Source: Thermoplasmatales archaeon JdFR-43 (lineage in GTDB: Archaea > Thermoplasmatota > E2 > UBA202 > JdFR-43). Taken from it: 6,059 bases of DNA. Below the pieces are notes generated by a model. The model was not told the origin of the DNA, made no database searches, and saw only the letters and a list, made by a program, of their open reading frames with translations. The position numbers and the translations under genes were made by a program. This document shows, one piece after another, positions 1 to 6,059 of this stretch. The stretch spans positions 1,505 through 7,563 of the forward strand of contig MTNE01000079.1 in assembly GCA_002011355.1 (NCBI GenBank). Reading direction: 5' to 3'. Numbering within the stretch: the stretch's first letter is position 1; each line of letters opens with the position of its first letter.

Positions 1-216
1 CTTTGCTGCTTCCAATGAAACCACTTCATCATCTCTCAGCCTTATTCCTATGACACCCATGGCATTTCTTCCCATATTTCTTGTTTCATTTTCATAAAAG
101 ACACACGCATATCCATTTCTGGTGGAAAGTATAATCTTATCTCCTTCTTTCAGTATTCTAACGCCAACTATTTCATCTCCTTCCCTTAGTCTTATTGCCC
201 TTATTCCATTGGCCCT
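1..216 (-). CDS. gyrA: DNA gyrase subunit A, C-terminal tail piece, cut by window edge
   Basis: This is the third reading frame of the same gyrA. After the extra base at 216-217 the frame reads [18 protein letters not shown] and later RNMGRNAMGVIGIRL, then stays open to base 1. These are the usual repeats of the GyrA C-terminal beta-pinwheel, which wraps DNA next to the cleavage site. It has no start codon of its own; in-frame TGA codons lie just upstream (one at 228-226), so it can only be the tail of the broken gene. With both indels corrected, about 693 residues of GyrA are visible. The family is usually around 800 residues or more, so one or two further blades and the stop should lie left of the window. 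A short-lived or absent tail would give an enzyme that relaxes rather than supercoils DNA, so whether this frameshift is real matters for function. Confidence 0.88.
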
Positions 217-1420
217 TGATATTCTTCAACAGCCTCAAAGACATCTTTTTTATTATGCCCTTCTTGGTGGCAAAAATCAAATTATCATCTGAAAATTCTT
301 CAACAGGTAGTATTTCTACAATATTATTGGAGTTTATTATGTTTATCAGAGCTCGTCCTTTTGAATGTCTTCCACCATATGGAATTTCATATGCCTTTTT
401 CACAAAAACCTTACCATCTGAAGAGAAGAATAGAAGATAGTCATGTGTTGATGCTTTCAATATCTTATAAATGGCATCTTCTTCCTTCATTTTCATGCCT
501 ATTAAGCCTTTTCCTCCCCTCCTCTGGCTTCTGTATTCATCTAATGACACTCTCTTTATGTAGCCGCCTGCGGTCAGAATTATAACTATATCTTCCTCCT
601 GTATTAAATCCTCGATATCCATCTCTATTGCTGCCTCTCTTATTTCTGTCCTCCTCTCATCTCCATATGTTTTCTTGAGGTATAGCAAGTCATTTTTTAT
701 TATCTTGTCAATTTCCTGCTTGCTGGTTAAGATTTTCTTCAGTCTCTCAATTTCCTTTTCTTTTTCTTCCCTTTCTTTTCTCAGGGCATCGAATTCGAGA
801 GTGGTTAAAGAATGCAGACGCATCGATAAAATTTCCTTAGCTTGTCTTTCGGAAAAGTTAAATTTCTCTATCAGCTTTCCTGCTGCCTCCTTTGCATCTC
901 TTGACTTTCTTATTATATCAATAACCTCGTCTATATTTTCAAGGGCTTTTATGAAGCCATCTAGGATATGTTTCCTTTCCTCCGCTTTCCTCAGTTCATA
1001 CTGGCTTCTCCTTTTTATTACTTCTCTTCTGTGTTTTATATATTCTTCTATTATTTCCTTAAGATTCAGAAGTTTTGGAACACCATCAACTAAAGCAATG
1101 CAGTTTATGCCGTAAGTTTTCTCCATCTGAGTATGCTTGAAAAGCTGATTCTGAACAATTTCAGGAAAAACATCCTTTTTCAGATAGATTACTACTCTTA
1201 TTCCTCTTCTATCTGATTCATCTCTTAAATCTGATATGCCGTTTATTACCCCTTTTCTTACAAGCTCGGCAATATGCTTCAGCAAATCCGATTTATTAAC
1301 CTGATATGGCAACTCAGTTATAACAATTTTATTCCCTTCAAAATGAGTTTTTGCCCTTATTTTTATTAATCCTTTGCCAGTCTTATATGCTCTCAGAATC
1401 GCGTTTCTGCCATATATTAT
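173..1420 (-). CDS. gyrA: DNA gyrase subunit A, central part (tower, coiled coil, start of C-terminal tail)
   Basis: This continues GyrA after the first frameshift; the homologous frame begins [12 protein letters not shown] at 1420. The first start-like codon is TTG at 1312, but it sits inside the conserved [13 protein letters not shown] block, so it is not a real gene start. Visible in order: the tower-domain segment with [14 protein letters not shown], the charged helical coiled-coil arm (roughly 1045-650) with the returning helix, and then the C-terminal beta-pinwheel. The GyrA-box QRRGGKG is at 526-506, the hallmark separating wrapping, supercoiling gyrase from ParC. Further blade motifs follow ([15 protein letters not shown], then [14 protein letters not shown]). 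The last authentic codon is Ile at 220-218. The 14 residues after it, ending at TGA 175-173, are out of frame. Skipping one A in the AA at 217-216 gives [10 protein letters not shown], the expected family sequence. Confidence 0.93.
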   Translation of the reverse strand: MIYGRNAILRAYKTGKGLIKIRAKTHFEGNKIVITELPYQVNKSDLLKHIAELVRKGVINGISDLRDESDRRGIRVVIYLKKDVFPEIVQNQLFKHTQMEKTYGINCIALVDGVPKLLNLKEIIEEYIKHRREVIKRRSQYELRKAEERKHILDGFIKALENIDEVIDIIRKSRDAKEAAGKLIEKFNFSERQAKEILSMRLHSLTTLEFDALRKEREEKEKEIERLKKILTSKQEIDKIIKNDLLYLKKTYGDERRTEIREAAIEMDIEDLIQEEDIVIILTAGGYIKRVSLDEYRSQRRGGKGLIGMKMKEEDAIYKILKASTHDYLLFFSSDGKVFVKKAYEIPYGGRHSKGRALINIINSNNIVEILPVEEFSDDNLIFATKKGIIKKMSLRLLKNIKGQWNKGNKTKGRR

Positions 1421-2079
1421 ACGCCAGTCGGAAAATCGGGGCCCTTGATATATTTAGCAAAAATCTCATCTATGCTTATATCCGGATTTTCTATTGTTGC
1501 AATAATGGCATCTACAACCTCATTTAGATTATGAGGCGGTATATCAGTTGCCATTCCAACTGCTATACCAGATGAGCCATTTAGCAGCAAATTTGGAATT
1601 AAAGAAGGCAGAACAACGGGCTCTTTCAATGTGCCATCGAAATTGTCGCGCCAGTCCACAGTATCTTTATCAAGGTCTTTAAGCAATTCCTCGCTTATCT
1701 TACTTAGCCTCACCTCAGTATATCGCATTGCCGCAGGAGCATCACCATCAATGCTACCAAAATTTCCATGTCCATCTATCAAAGGGTAGCGCATTGAAAA
1801 TGTCTGAGCCATTCTTACTAAAGCATCATAAACTGCTGTATCCCCGTGCGGATGAAATTTACCCAGAACTTCTCCAACTACTCTTGCTGATTTACGATGT
1901 GGTTTATTATGGTGTAGCCCCATTTCCTTCATTGCATACAGAATGCGGCGATGTACAGGCTTCAGTCCATCTCTTACATCAGGCAGCGCTCTTCCAACAA
2001 TTACACTCATTGAATAATCAAGGTAGGATGTTTTCATCTCCTCTTCAAGTGGCCTCACTATAATATTCTCAGACGTCAA
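1417..2079 (-). CDS. gyrA: DNA gyrase subunit A, N-terminal part (gene broken by frameshift)
   Basis: GyrA is the DNA-breakage and reunion subunit of gyrase, which works as A2B2 and introduces negative supercoils using ATP. Seen here: the winged-helix breakage domain with [13 protein letters not shown] near residues 38-50, the quinolone-region motif [17 protein letters not shown] near 74-90 (Thr81 and Asp85 match E. coli Ser83 and Asp87), and [11 protein letters not shown] with catalytic Tyr120. The start is TTG at 2079-2077, chosen because AAAGGAGGT lies 8 bases upstream (2096-2088) and the N-terminus aligns with the family; the next in-frame Met is residue 15. It overlaps the last 11 bases of gyrB, so translation is probably coupled. 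The frame hits TAA at 1419-1417, right after GPDFPTG. The family continues G-IIYGRN, and that sequence follows at once in another frame if one base is added (GGT for GT near 1421-1422). The rest of the gene lies in the next two entries. Confidence 0.96.
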   Translation of the reverse strand: MTSENIIVRPLEEEMKTSYLDYSMSVIVGRALPDVRDGLKPVHRRILYAMKEMGLHHNKPHRKSARVVGEVLGKFHPHGDTAVYDALVRMAQTFSMRYPLIDGHGNFGSIDGDAPAAMRYTEVRLSKISEELLKDLDKDTVDWRDNFDGTLKEPVVLPSLIPNLLLNGSSGIAVGMATDIPPHNLNEVVDAIIATIENPDISIDEIFAKYIKGPDFPTGV

Positions 2080-3943
2080 GATTGACTACCTCCTTTGCGT
2101 GTTCCCTTATGAATTTCCTCCTTTCCTCAACGTTTTTACCCATTAAAATTGTAAAGAGTTCATCTGCTTCTATTGCATCTTCTATTTCCACTTTTTTCAA
2201 TATCCTCTTGGCTGGATTCATTGTTGTTTCCCACAATTGCTCAGGATTCATTTCTCCCAAGCCTTTATAACGCTGAATCGTTGTTCCATCTCCAGCAATT
2301 CTTTTCATCTCCTCATCACTATAAGCATAATATTCCTTTCCACCCTTTTTTATTCTGTAGAGAGGTGGCTGAGCTATGTAAACATAGCCATTTTCAATGA
2401 GAGGACGCATATACCTGAAGAAAAAAGTGAGAAGCAGAGTTCTTATATGAGCTCCATCTACATCGGCATCAGTCATTATTATTATTTTGTGATAATTTGC
2501 CTTTCTTATATCAAAATCATCTCCTATGCCTGTGCCAATAGAAGATATTATCGCTCTTATTTCATCATTTTCCAGAATTTTATCAAAGCTTGCTTTTTCA
2601 ACATTCAATATTTTACCCTTTAATGGCAAAATTGCCTGATATCTTCTATCTCTTCCTTGCTTGGCTGAGCCACCTGCTGAATCACCCTCTACAATAAACA
2701 GTTCGCATTTTTCTGGCTCATTGGAAGTGCAATCGGCAAGTTTTCCAGGCAGGGAAGTGGATTCGAGATAACTTTTTCTTCTGACAAGCTCTCTTGCCTT
2801 TCTTGCTGCCTCCCTCGCCTTTGCTGCTTGCAGGGCTCTTTCTATAATTTTTCTTGCTACCGAAGGATTTTCCTCCAGATATGTTGAAAGCTTTTCATAC
2901 ATTATTGTTTCCACTATGCCTTTAACTTCTGAATTGCCAAGCTTTGTTTTTGTTTGCCCTTCAAACTGTGGATTTGGCACTTTACAGGATATTATGGCAG
3001 TCAGTCCTTCCCTCACATCTTCTCCTTCTAATGCCTCATTATTTTTAAATACATTTTTCCTTCCATATTCATTTAAAACGCGGGTTAGAGCAGATTTAAA
3101 ACCGGATAAATGTGTTCCACCTTCTTTAGTATGAATATTATTTACGAAGGTGAACACATTTTCCGCATAACCATCTGTATACTGCAAAGCCACTTCAACA
3201 TGAACTCCATCTTTCTCTCCTTCAAAATAAATTACATCGTGCAAAGGATTTTTATTCTTATTTATGTATTTTACAAATTCGATAATACCTCCTTCGTAAT
3301 AAAATGCATCCTCCTTGCCAGTTCTTTTATCAACAAGCCTTATTTTAAGACCCTTATTCAGAAATGCAATTTCCTGTAGCCTTTTCTTTAATATATGATA
3401 ATCAAAAGTCTTTCCGCCAAAAATTTCATCATCAGGATAAAATGTTACTTTCGTTCCAGTATCTTTTGCCTCTCCCACAATTTCTAAAGGTGTAATTGGC
3501 TTTCCTCTCTCGTATCTCTGCTTGTAAATTTTTCCATTTCTTCTTACCTCCACTTCAAGCCATTTTGACAATGCATTTACAACAGATACACCAACTCCAT
3601 GCAATCCGCCAGCGACTTTATATGCTCCTTTGTCAAACTTTCCACCAGCATGAAGTTTTGTCATTACTACTTCTACGCCAGAAATGCCATAATCTTTATG
3701 AACGTCAACAGGAATGCCACGTCCATTATCATCAACTGTTATACTTCCATCTTCATTTATGGTAACTTCTATCCTATCGCAATATCCAGCCAATGCCTCA
3801 TCAACTGAGTTATCAATGACTTCTTCCACCAAATGATGTAATCCTTTTTCATCAGTGGAGCCAATATACATCGCCGGCCTTTTACGAACTGCTTCAAGCC
3901 CCTCAAGTACTTTAATTTTATCTACGTTATATTCTTCTGTCAT
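2069..3943 (-). CDS. gyrB: DNA gyrase subunit B
   Basis: GyrB is the ATPase subunit of gyrase (type IIA topoisomerase); with GyrA it couples ATP hydrolysis to negative supercoiling. The 624-residue frame is complete. The GHKL ATPase domain shows [11 protein letters not shown] (21-30), [14 protein letters not shown] with the catalytic Glu41 and Mg-binding Asn45, DDNGRGIP (71-78), and the ATP lid [15 protein letters not shown] (112-126). The transducer carries the QTK loop (Gln330-Lys332), whose lysine contacts the gamma-phosphate. The TOPRIM domain has EGDSAGG (Glu419) and DADVDG (Asp492, 494, 496), and the C-terminal block is [19 protein letters not shown]. Its length fits the short GyrB type (about 630-640 in many bacteria) and lacks the large E. 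coli insertion. The ATG follows the zinc-protein stop by 12 bases with only a weak, close GGA as ribosome site, so translation may depend on the upstream gene. Archaeal gyrase is generally thought to derive from bacteria. Confidence 0.98.
   Translation of the reverse strand: MTEEYNVDKIKVLEGLEAVRKRPAMYIGSTDEKGLHHLVEEVIDNSVDEALAGYCDRIEVTINEDGSITVDDNGRGIPVDVHKDYGISGVEVVMTKLHAGGKFDKGAYKVAGGLHGVGVSVVNALSKWLEVEVRRNGKIYKQRYERGKPITPLEIVGEAKDTGTKVTFYPDDEIFGGKTFDYHILKKRLQEIAFLNKGLKIRLVDKRTGKEDAFYYEGGIIEFVKYINKNKNPLHDVIYFEGEKDGVHVEVALQYTDGYAENVFTFVNNIHTKEGGTHLSGFKSALTRVLNEYGRKNVFKNNEALEGEDVREGLTAIISCKVPNPQFEGQTKTKLGNSEVKGIVETIMYEKLSTYLEENPSVARKIIERALQAAKAREAARKARELVRRKSYLESTSLPGKLADCTSNEPEKCELFIVEGDSAGGSAKQGRDRRYQAILPLKGKILNVEKASFDKILENDEIRAIISSIGTGIGDDFDIRKANYHKIIIMTDADVDGAHIRTLLLTFFFRYMRPLIENGYVYIAQPPLYRIKKGGKEYYAYSDEEMKRIAGDGTTIQRYKGLGEMNPEQLWETTMNPAKRILKKVEIEDAIEADELFTILMGKNVEERRKFIREHAKEVVNLDV
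2088..2096 (-). promoter_or_regulatory. Strong Shine-Dalgarno site that fixes the gyrA TTG start
   Basis: On the minus strand this reads AAAGGAGGT, containing the full GGAGGT core, 8 bases before TTG 2079. It lies inside the end of the gyrB coding region (codons for AKEVV). It is by far the best ribosome site in the window and justifies a rare TTG start without a nearby ATG. Confidence 0.85.
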
Positions 3944-3955
3944 TTTCCAAAAAAG

Positions 3956-4201
3956 CTAGTGAAATATGCCTTTATTCTCTTGTTTAACCTCTTCCATTTT
4001 ATTCCAGCAACTCTCACAATATAGTTTTCCACATACTGGACACTCATACACCATTCCTTTGTAACTTGGGTCAAGCATATTGACACCGCATACGCTACAT
4101 GATGTTTCTTCCTTGTATTTTTCTCTGCAATCTTTACATACTATTACATCGGGCGTAAGCAGGTTTCTTATTTTTTCTCTCCTAATTTCTTCCTCGTTCA
4201 T
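3956..4201 (-). CDS. Small protein with four CxxC pairs (predicted double zinc ribbon or RING-like), first gene of the gyrase operon
   Basis: I do not recognise a named family. The 81-residue product has a charged N-terminus (MNEEEIRREKIRNLL), then eight cysteines in four CxxC pairs with spacing CxxC-x9-CxxC-x15-CxxC-x4-CxxC (CKDC, CSVC, CPVC, CESC). This should bind two zinc ions, either as two consecutive ribbons or as a cross-braced RING-like fold; the sequence alone cannot decide. The tail is short and charged. There is no signal peptide or membrane segment, so it is probably cytoplasmic. The frame is open further upstream to an ATG at 4231, but I prefer ATG 4201. GGGGT lies just before it, no ribosome site precedes 4231, and the TATA-like boxes at 4250-4229 would place the transcript start downstream of 4231. 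It ends 12 bases before gyrB on the same strand, so it is probably co-transcribed with gyrBA. A role in regulation, DNA binding or protein interaction is possible but unproven. Confidence 0.8.
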   Translation of the reverse strand: MNEEEIRREKIRNLLTPDVIVCKDCREKYKEETSCSVCGVNMLDPSYKGMVYECPVCGKLYCESCWNKMEEVKQENKGIFH

Positions 4202-4228
4202 TTTAACCCCACACAAAATCAATTTTTG

Positions 4229-4250
4229 CATATAAACTTTGTTATATATG
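4229..4250 (-). promoter_or_regulatory. Probable promoter of the zinc protein-gyrB-gyrA operon
   Basis: Two overlapping TATA-like elements occur on the minus strand: CATATATAAC at 4250-4241, preceded by an A-rich ATAAAA, and GTTTATATGC at 4237-4228. From the first, transcription would start near 4221, leaving a leader of about 20 bases containing GGGGT. From the second it would start near 4207, nearly leaderless. Either supports ATG 4201 over ATG 4231. The first element contains the TAA stop of the lipoprotein gene, so terminator and promoter space are shared. Which box is used is not decidable here. Confidence 0.5.
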
Positions 4251-4703
4251 TTTTATTGTATCTGGAGGAAGAGCTTTTGTGGTATGCTGCTCAAAATCCC
4301 AACCCTCCTTAAGCACTTCCATCTCAAATGTCCATGTCTGTCCAGCATTCTGTCTTTCAAAAATATCCTTCTCAATATGTACTGTCACTTCTATATTGTC
4401 CCCAGCATTAAAATTGGTGAGATTACCATCAAAATAGAGTCCTCCATTTGGAAGGGATGTGAATAAAAGCAATGTATAGTTGCCAGATACTCTTTTCTCA
4501 GCAATTTCATCTTTTATTATTAATGTGTCTCCAGGATCCAATGATTTGAAAAAGGAGTGATAATAAAAGGTTGCATTATTCAACTCGTAATCAAAATCAT
4601 CGTTGAGTTCCTTTAAACTCATTGTAATTGTCTTCCCTTTTTCTGCGCATCCAGCCAGAACGGCTAAAACTGCTATAGCTCCGATAGCTACTAATTTCCT
4701 CAT
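4242..4703 (-). CDS. Predicted small lipoprotein of unknown function
   Basis: The 153-residue product begins MRKLVAIGAIAVLAVLAGC: two basic residues, a hydrophobic stretch, then a lipobox Leu-Ala-Gly-Cys ending at Cys19. This is the pattern of a lipid-anchored protein exported to the outer face of the membrane. The mature part has no cysteine after the anchor. It alternates hydrophobic and polar residues with several Gly-Asp turns (DPGDTLIIKDEI, NLTNFNAGDNIEVTVHI), which suggests a small beta-barrel or beta-sandwich, perhaps OB-fold-like; this is inferred by eye. Several Asn-x-Ser/Thr sites (NAT, NYT, NLT) could be N-glycosylated, as is common on archaeal surface proteins. The ATG at 4703 lies 22 bases from a clear TATA box and has no Shine-Dalgarno, so the mRNA is probably leaderless. 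It points the same way as the gyrase operon, about 40 bases upstream, but that operon seems to have its own promoter. Function is unknown. Confidence 0.85.
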   Translation of the reverse strand: MRKLVAIGAIAVLAVLAGCAEKGKTITMSLKELNDDFDYELNNATFYYHSFFKSLDPGDTLIIKDEIAEKRVSGNYTLLLFTSLPNGGLYFDGNLTNFNAGDNIEVTVHIEKDIFERQNAGQTWTFEMEVLKEGWDFEQHTTKALPPDTIKHI

Positions 4704-4720
4704 TATTGCCTATTGGTTGA

Positions 4721-4729
4721 TTATATAAA
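4721..4729 (-). promoter_or_regulatory. Archaeal TATA box for the lipoprotein gene
   Basis: On the minus strand this reads TTTATATAA, a very good archaeal box A, preceded by an A-rich stretch (CAAAAAC) suitable as a TFB recognition element. Its centre is about 22 bases from the ATG at 4703. Transcription usually starts roughly 22-27 bases downstream of the box, so the message would begin at or next to the start codon and be leaderless. No Shine-Dalgarno is present, which agrees. Confidence 0.7.
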
Positions 4730-4795
4730 TAGTTTTTGAGAGATGAAATACATGTAAGTTATCTTTTGCTTTGAGTAAAAATCATTATGAATGAA

Positions 4796-4821
4796 AAATG
4801 ATGCACCCCATTTTATCATTT
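4796..4821. repeat. Short inverted repeat beside the hisS TATA box
   Basis: Perfect 7-base arms AAATGAT (4796-4802) and ATCATTT (4815-4821) are separated by 12 bases, and a related half, ATCATT, lies at 4781-4786. The right arm ends two bases before the hisS TATA box, a position where a bound regulator could block or help TBP/TFB. In AT-rich intergenic DNA such arms can arise by chance, so the operator role is only a suggestion. Confidence 0.3.
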
Positions 4822-4823
4822 AC

Positions 4824-4831
4824 TATAAATA
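4824..4831 (+). promoter_or_regulatory. Archaeal TATA box for hisS
   Basis: The sequence TATAAATA is centred about 26 bases before the hisS ATG at 4853, the normal distance from an archaeal TATA box to the transcript start. The message would therefore be leaderless, matching the lack of a ribosome-binding site. The upstream TFB element is not obvious. Confidence 0.6.
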
Positions 4832-4852
4832 CTCCAATTTCATTTTATTTCC

Positions 4853-6059
4853 ATGATTTCAAAGCCCCGTGGTACCCGAGATTTCACACCCGAGGAAATG
4901 AGAAAAAGGAGATGGCTTGAGCAAAAGATGAGGAGCATATTTGAAAAATACGGATATGAGGAGATAGCTACTCCCACCATTGAACATCTTGATTTATTCA
5001 CTTTGAAATCTGGAGAAGGGATTATAGAGGAAACGTATGCATTTGAGGATAAAGCTGGAAGAAAACTTGCTTTACGCCCTGAGCTTACAGCCCCTGTTAT
5101 GAGATTTTATGTTGAAAGATTTCAGATGGAGACAAAGCCAATAAAATTTTATTATTTTGGCAACTGTTTTAGATATGATCGTCCTCAAAAAGGAAGATAT
5201 CGAGAATTCTGGCAGTTTGGATGCGAGCTTATAGGAAGTGATAAGCCTGAGGCAATTGCAGAATTAATTGCCATGGCATATAATATTTTAAGAGAGAGTG
5301 GGTTGAGAAACATAATACTGAGGATTGGAAATTTAGATATATTAAGGAGATTCCTGGATAGTATAGGGGCGAGAGATGCGGAAATAATGCGCCTCATCGA
5401 CAAAAAGGATTTCGAAGAATTGAGAAAAAAAATGGAAGAAAAGGATTTCGAAGAATTCAAGAGATTCATAGAAATAAAGAAAATAGAAGAAATAGAATAT
5501 GAAGAGGCAGACAGAATGAAAGAAATTTTTGAATTTCTTGAAGAATTTGCCATTCCATACAACCTTGATTTATCAATAGCAAGAGGCCTCGATTATTATA
5601 TTGGCGTTGTTTTTGAAATAGATGCTCCTAAACTTGGAGCAGAAAAACAGATATGTGGCGGGGGAGAATACAATCTTGTGCCTTTATTGGGTGGAAGAAA
5701 AATTCCAACAGCAGGATTTGCGATTGGATTTGATAGAACTTTACTCGCATTAGAAACAGAAGGCATTAAATTTGGGAGAGAGAATAAGCCAGTTTATATT
5801 GCATATATGGAGGGCATGATAAAAGAAGCAATAAAGATTGTAAGAATGATAAGGCAGCATGATATAAAGGCAGAAATGGATTTAATGAGGAGAAGCATTT
5901 CAAAATCACTGGAATACGCAAATAAGAAAGGATTCAATAAGGTTATAATAGTAGCTCCAGATGAATGGAAGAAAAATAAAGTAATTTTGAAGGATATGGA
6001 GAAGAGAGAGCAGAAGGAAGTTGAAATAGAAACCTTGCCGCATTTACTAAAAAATCAAG
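4853..6059 (+). CDS. hisS: Histidyl-tRNA synthetase, archaeal type, cut by window edge
   Basis: This class II aminoacyl-tRNA synthetase charges tRNA-His with histidine using ATP. The visible 402 codons are one uninterrupted frame from ATG 4853. Class II motif 1 lies in the N-terminal region after KPRGTRDF (residues 4-11). Motif 2 is FRYDRPQKGRYREFWQ (106-121), with the ATP-binding arginines. The histidine-specific HisA motif LDLSIARGLDYY is at 238-249, and motif 3 AGFAIGFDR at 287-295. The anticodon-binding domain runs from about 312 to the edge. Between motif 2 and HisA lies a highly charged Glu/Lys-rich insertion (about 170-230) with a small internal repeat. The family is usually 410-430 residues, so only a short tail is missing. 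Overall it resembles archaeal rather than typical bacterial HisRS. There is no Shine-Dalgarno before the ATG; a TATA box centred about 26 bases upstream implies a leaderless mRNA. Confidence 0.97.
   Translation, partial: MISKPRGTRDFTPEEMRKRRWLEQKMRSIFEKYGYEEIATPTIEHLDLFTLKSGEGIIEETYAFEDKAGRKLALRPELTAPVMRFYVERFQMETKPIKFYYFGNCFRYDRPQKGRYREFWQFGCELIGSDKPEAIAELIAMAYNILRESGLRNIILRIGNLDILRRFLDSIGARDAEIMRLIDKKDFEELRKKMEEKDFEEFKRFIEIKKIEEIEYEEADRMKEIFEFLEEFAIPYNLDLSIARGLDYYIGVVFEIDAPKLGAEKQICGGGEYNLVPLLGGRKIPTAGFAIGFDRTLLALETEGIKFGRENKPVYIAYMEGMIKEAIKIVRMIRQHDIKAEMDLMRRSISKSLEYANKKGFNKVIIVAPDEWKKNKVILKDMEKREQKEVEIETLPHLLKNQ
5403..5457 (+). repeat. In-frame direct repeat inside hisS
   Basis: A 19-base exact repeat, AAAAGGATTTCGAAGAATT, occurs at 5403-5421 and 5439-5457. 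The copies are offset by 36 bases (12 codons), so both encode KDFEE in the same frame. It sits in the charged helical insertion before the HisA motif and may be a small tandem duplication that lengthened the helix. Confidence 0.75.

Noticed and set aside
675..1115. 146-codon plus-strand open frame opposite gyrA
   Set aside because: It mirrors the GyrA coiled-coil region; its low-complexity Ser/Phe/Leu composition is the complement of Lys/Glu codons. The other plus-strand frames over gyrA, gyrB and the lipoprotein gene fail for the same reason.
173..1312. Independent gene starting at TTG 1312
   Set aside because: The TTG encodes Leu in the conserved GyrA block [13 protein letters not shown], and homologous sequence continues upstream to 1420. 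It is the middle of gyrA, not a new gene.
1410..1425. Programmed ribosomal frameshift in gyrA
   Set aside because: No slippery heptamer, upstream stimulatory SD at the right distance, or downstream hairpin is evident, and a second unrelated indel occurs near 216. Error or mutation is simpler.
4202..4231. Upstream ATG giving the zinc protein ten more residues
   Set aside because: There is no ribosome site before it, it lies within or upstream of the likely transcript start, and the added residues MQKLILCGVK look like read-through of promoter DNA.
4704..4852. Replication origin near gyrB-gyrA
   Set aside because: gyrBA often lies near the origin in bacteria, but this spacer has no origin recognition boxes, no iterated repeats and no cdc6/orc1 or dnaA gene; it is explained by two promoters.
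5185..5562. 125-codon open frame on the minus strand inside hisS
   Set aside because: It is antisense to well-conserved HisRS and is rich in Ser/Ile/Phe, as expected from the complement of a Glu/Lys/Arg-rich gene. It has no ribosome site or family resemblance.
1..6059. Pyrimidine-rich left part and purine-rich right part of the plus strand as a composition boundary or island edge
   Set aside because: The switch coincides with the change in gene direction at 4703-4853 and reflects purine-rich coding strands on both sides, not foreign DNA.

Overview
The window looks like part of an AT-rich archaeal genome, most likely Thermoplasmata-like or another gyrase-bearing euryarchaeote, probably thermophilic. 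The evidence is an archaeal-type histidyl-tRNA synthetase, TATA boxes about 22-26 bases upstream of start codons in leaderless arrangement, strong use of AGA/AGG and ATA codons, purine-rich coding strands, and a bacterial-type DNA gyrase, which among archaea occurs only in some euryarchaeal groups. The lineage is an inference from recalled family features; no database search was run.

Bases 1-4231 hold a leftward (minus-strand) gyrase operon in the order small multi-CxxC zinc protein, gyrB, gyrA. gyrB is complete and carries all catalytic motifs. gyrA starts at a TTG codon that overlaps the end of gyrB and has a near-perfect Shine-Dalgarno sequence. It runs off the left edge and is broken twice by single-base indels: a missing base near 1420 and an extra base near 216. 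Both breaks fall in well-conserved motifs, and correcting them restores a continuous GyrA, so sequencing/assembly error or very recent decay is more likely than two separate genes. The GyrA-box (QRRGGKG) and the tail blades identify a true supercoiling gyrase rather than topoisomerase IV.

Bases 4242-4703 hold a minus-strand gene for a small predicted lipoprotein of unknown function. The TATA-like element that probably drives the gyrase operon overlaps its stop codon. Bases 4704-4852 are a compact divergent promoter region with one TATA box for the lipoprotein gene, one for hisS, and a short inverted repeat next to the hisS box.

Bases 4853-6059 hold plus-strand hisS, intact as far as the window goes (402 codons) and cut by the right edge, probably just short of its stop.

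The window is mainly housekeeping (DNA topology and translation). No RNA gene, CRISPR array, insertion sequence or clear origin was seen. The points most worth following are the two gyrA frameshifts and the uncharacterised zinc protein leading the gyrase operon.
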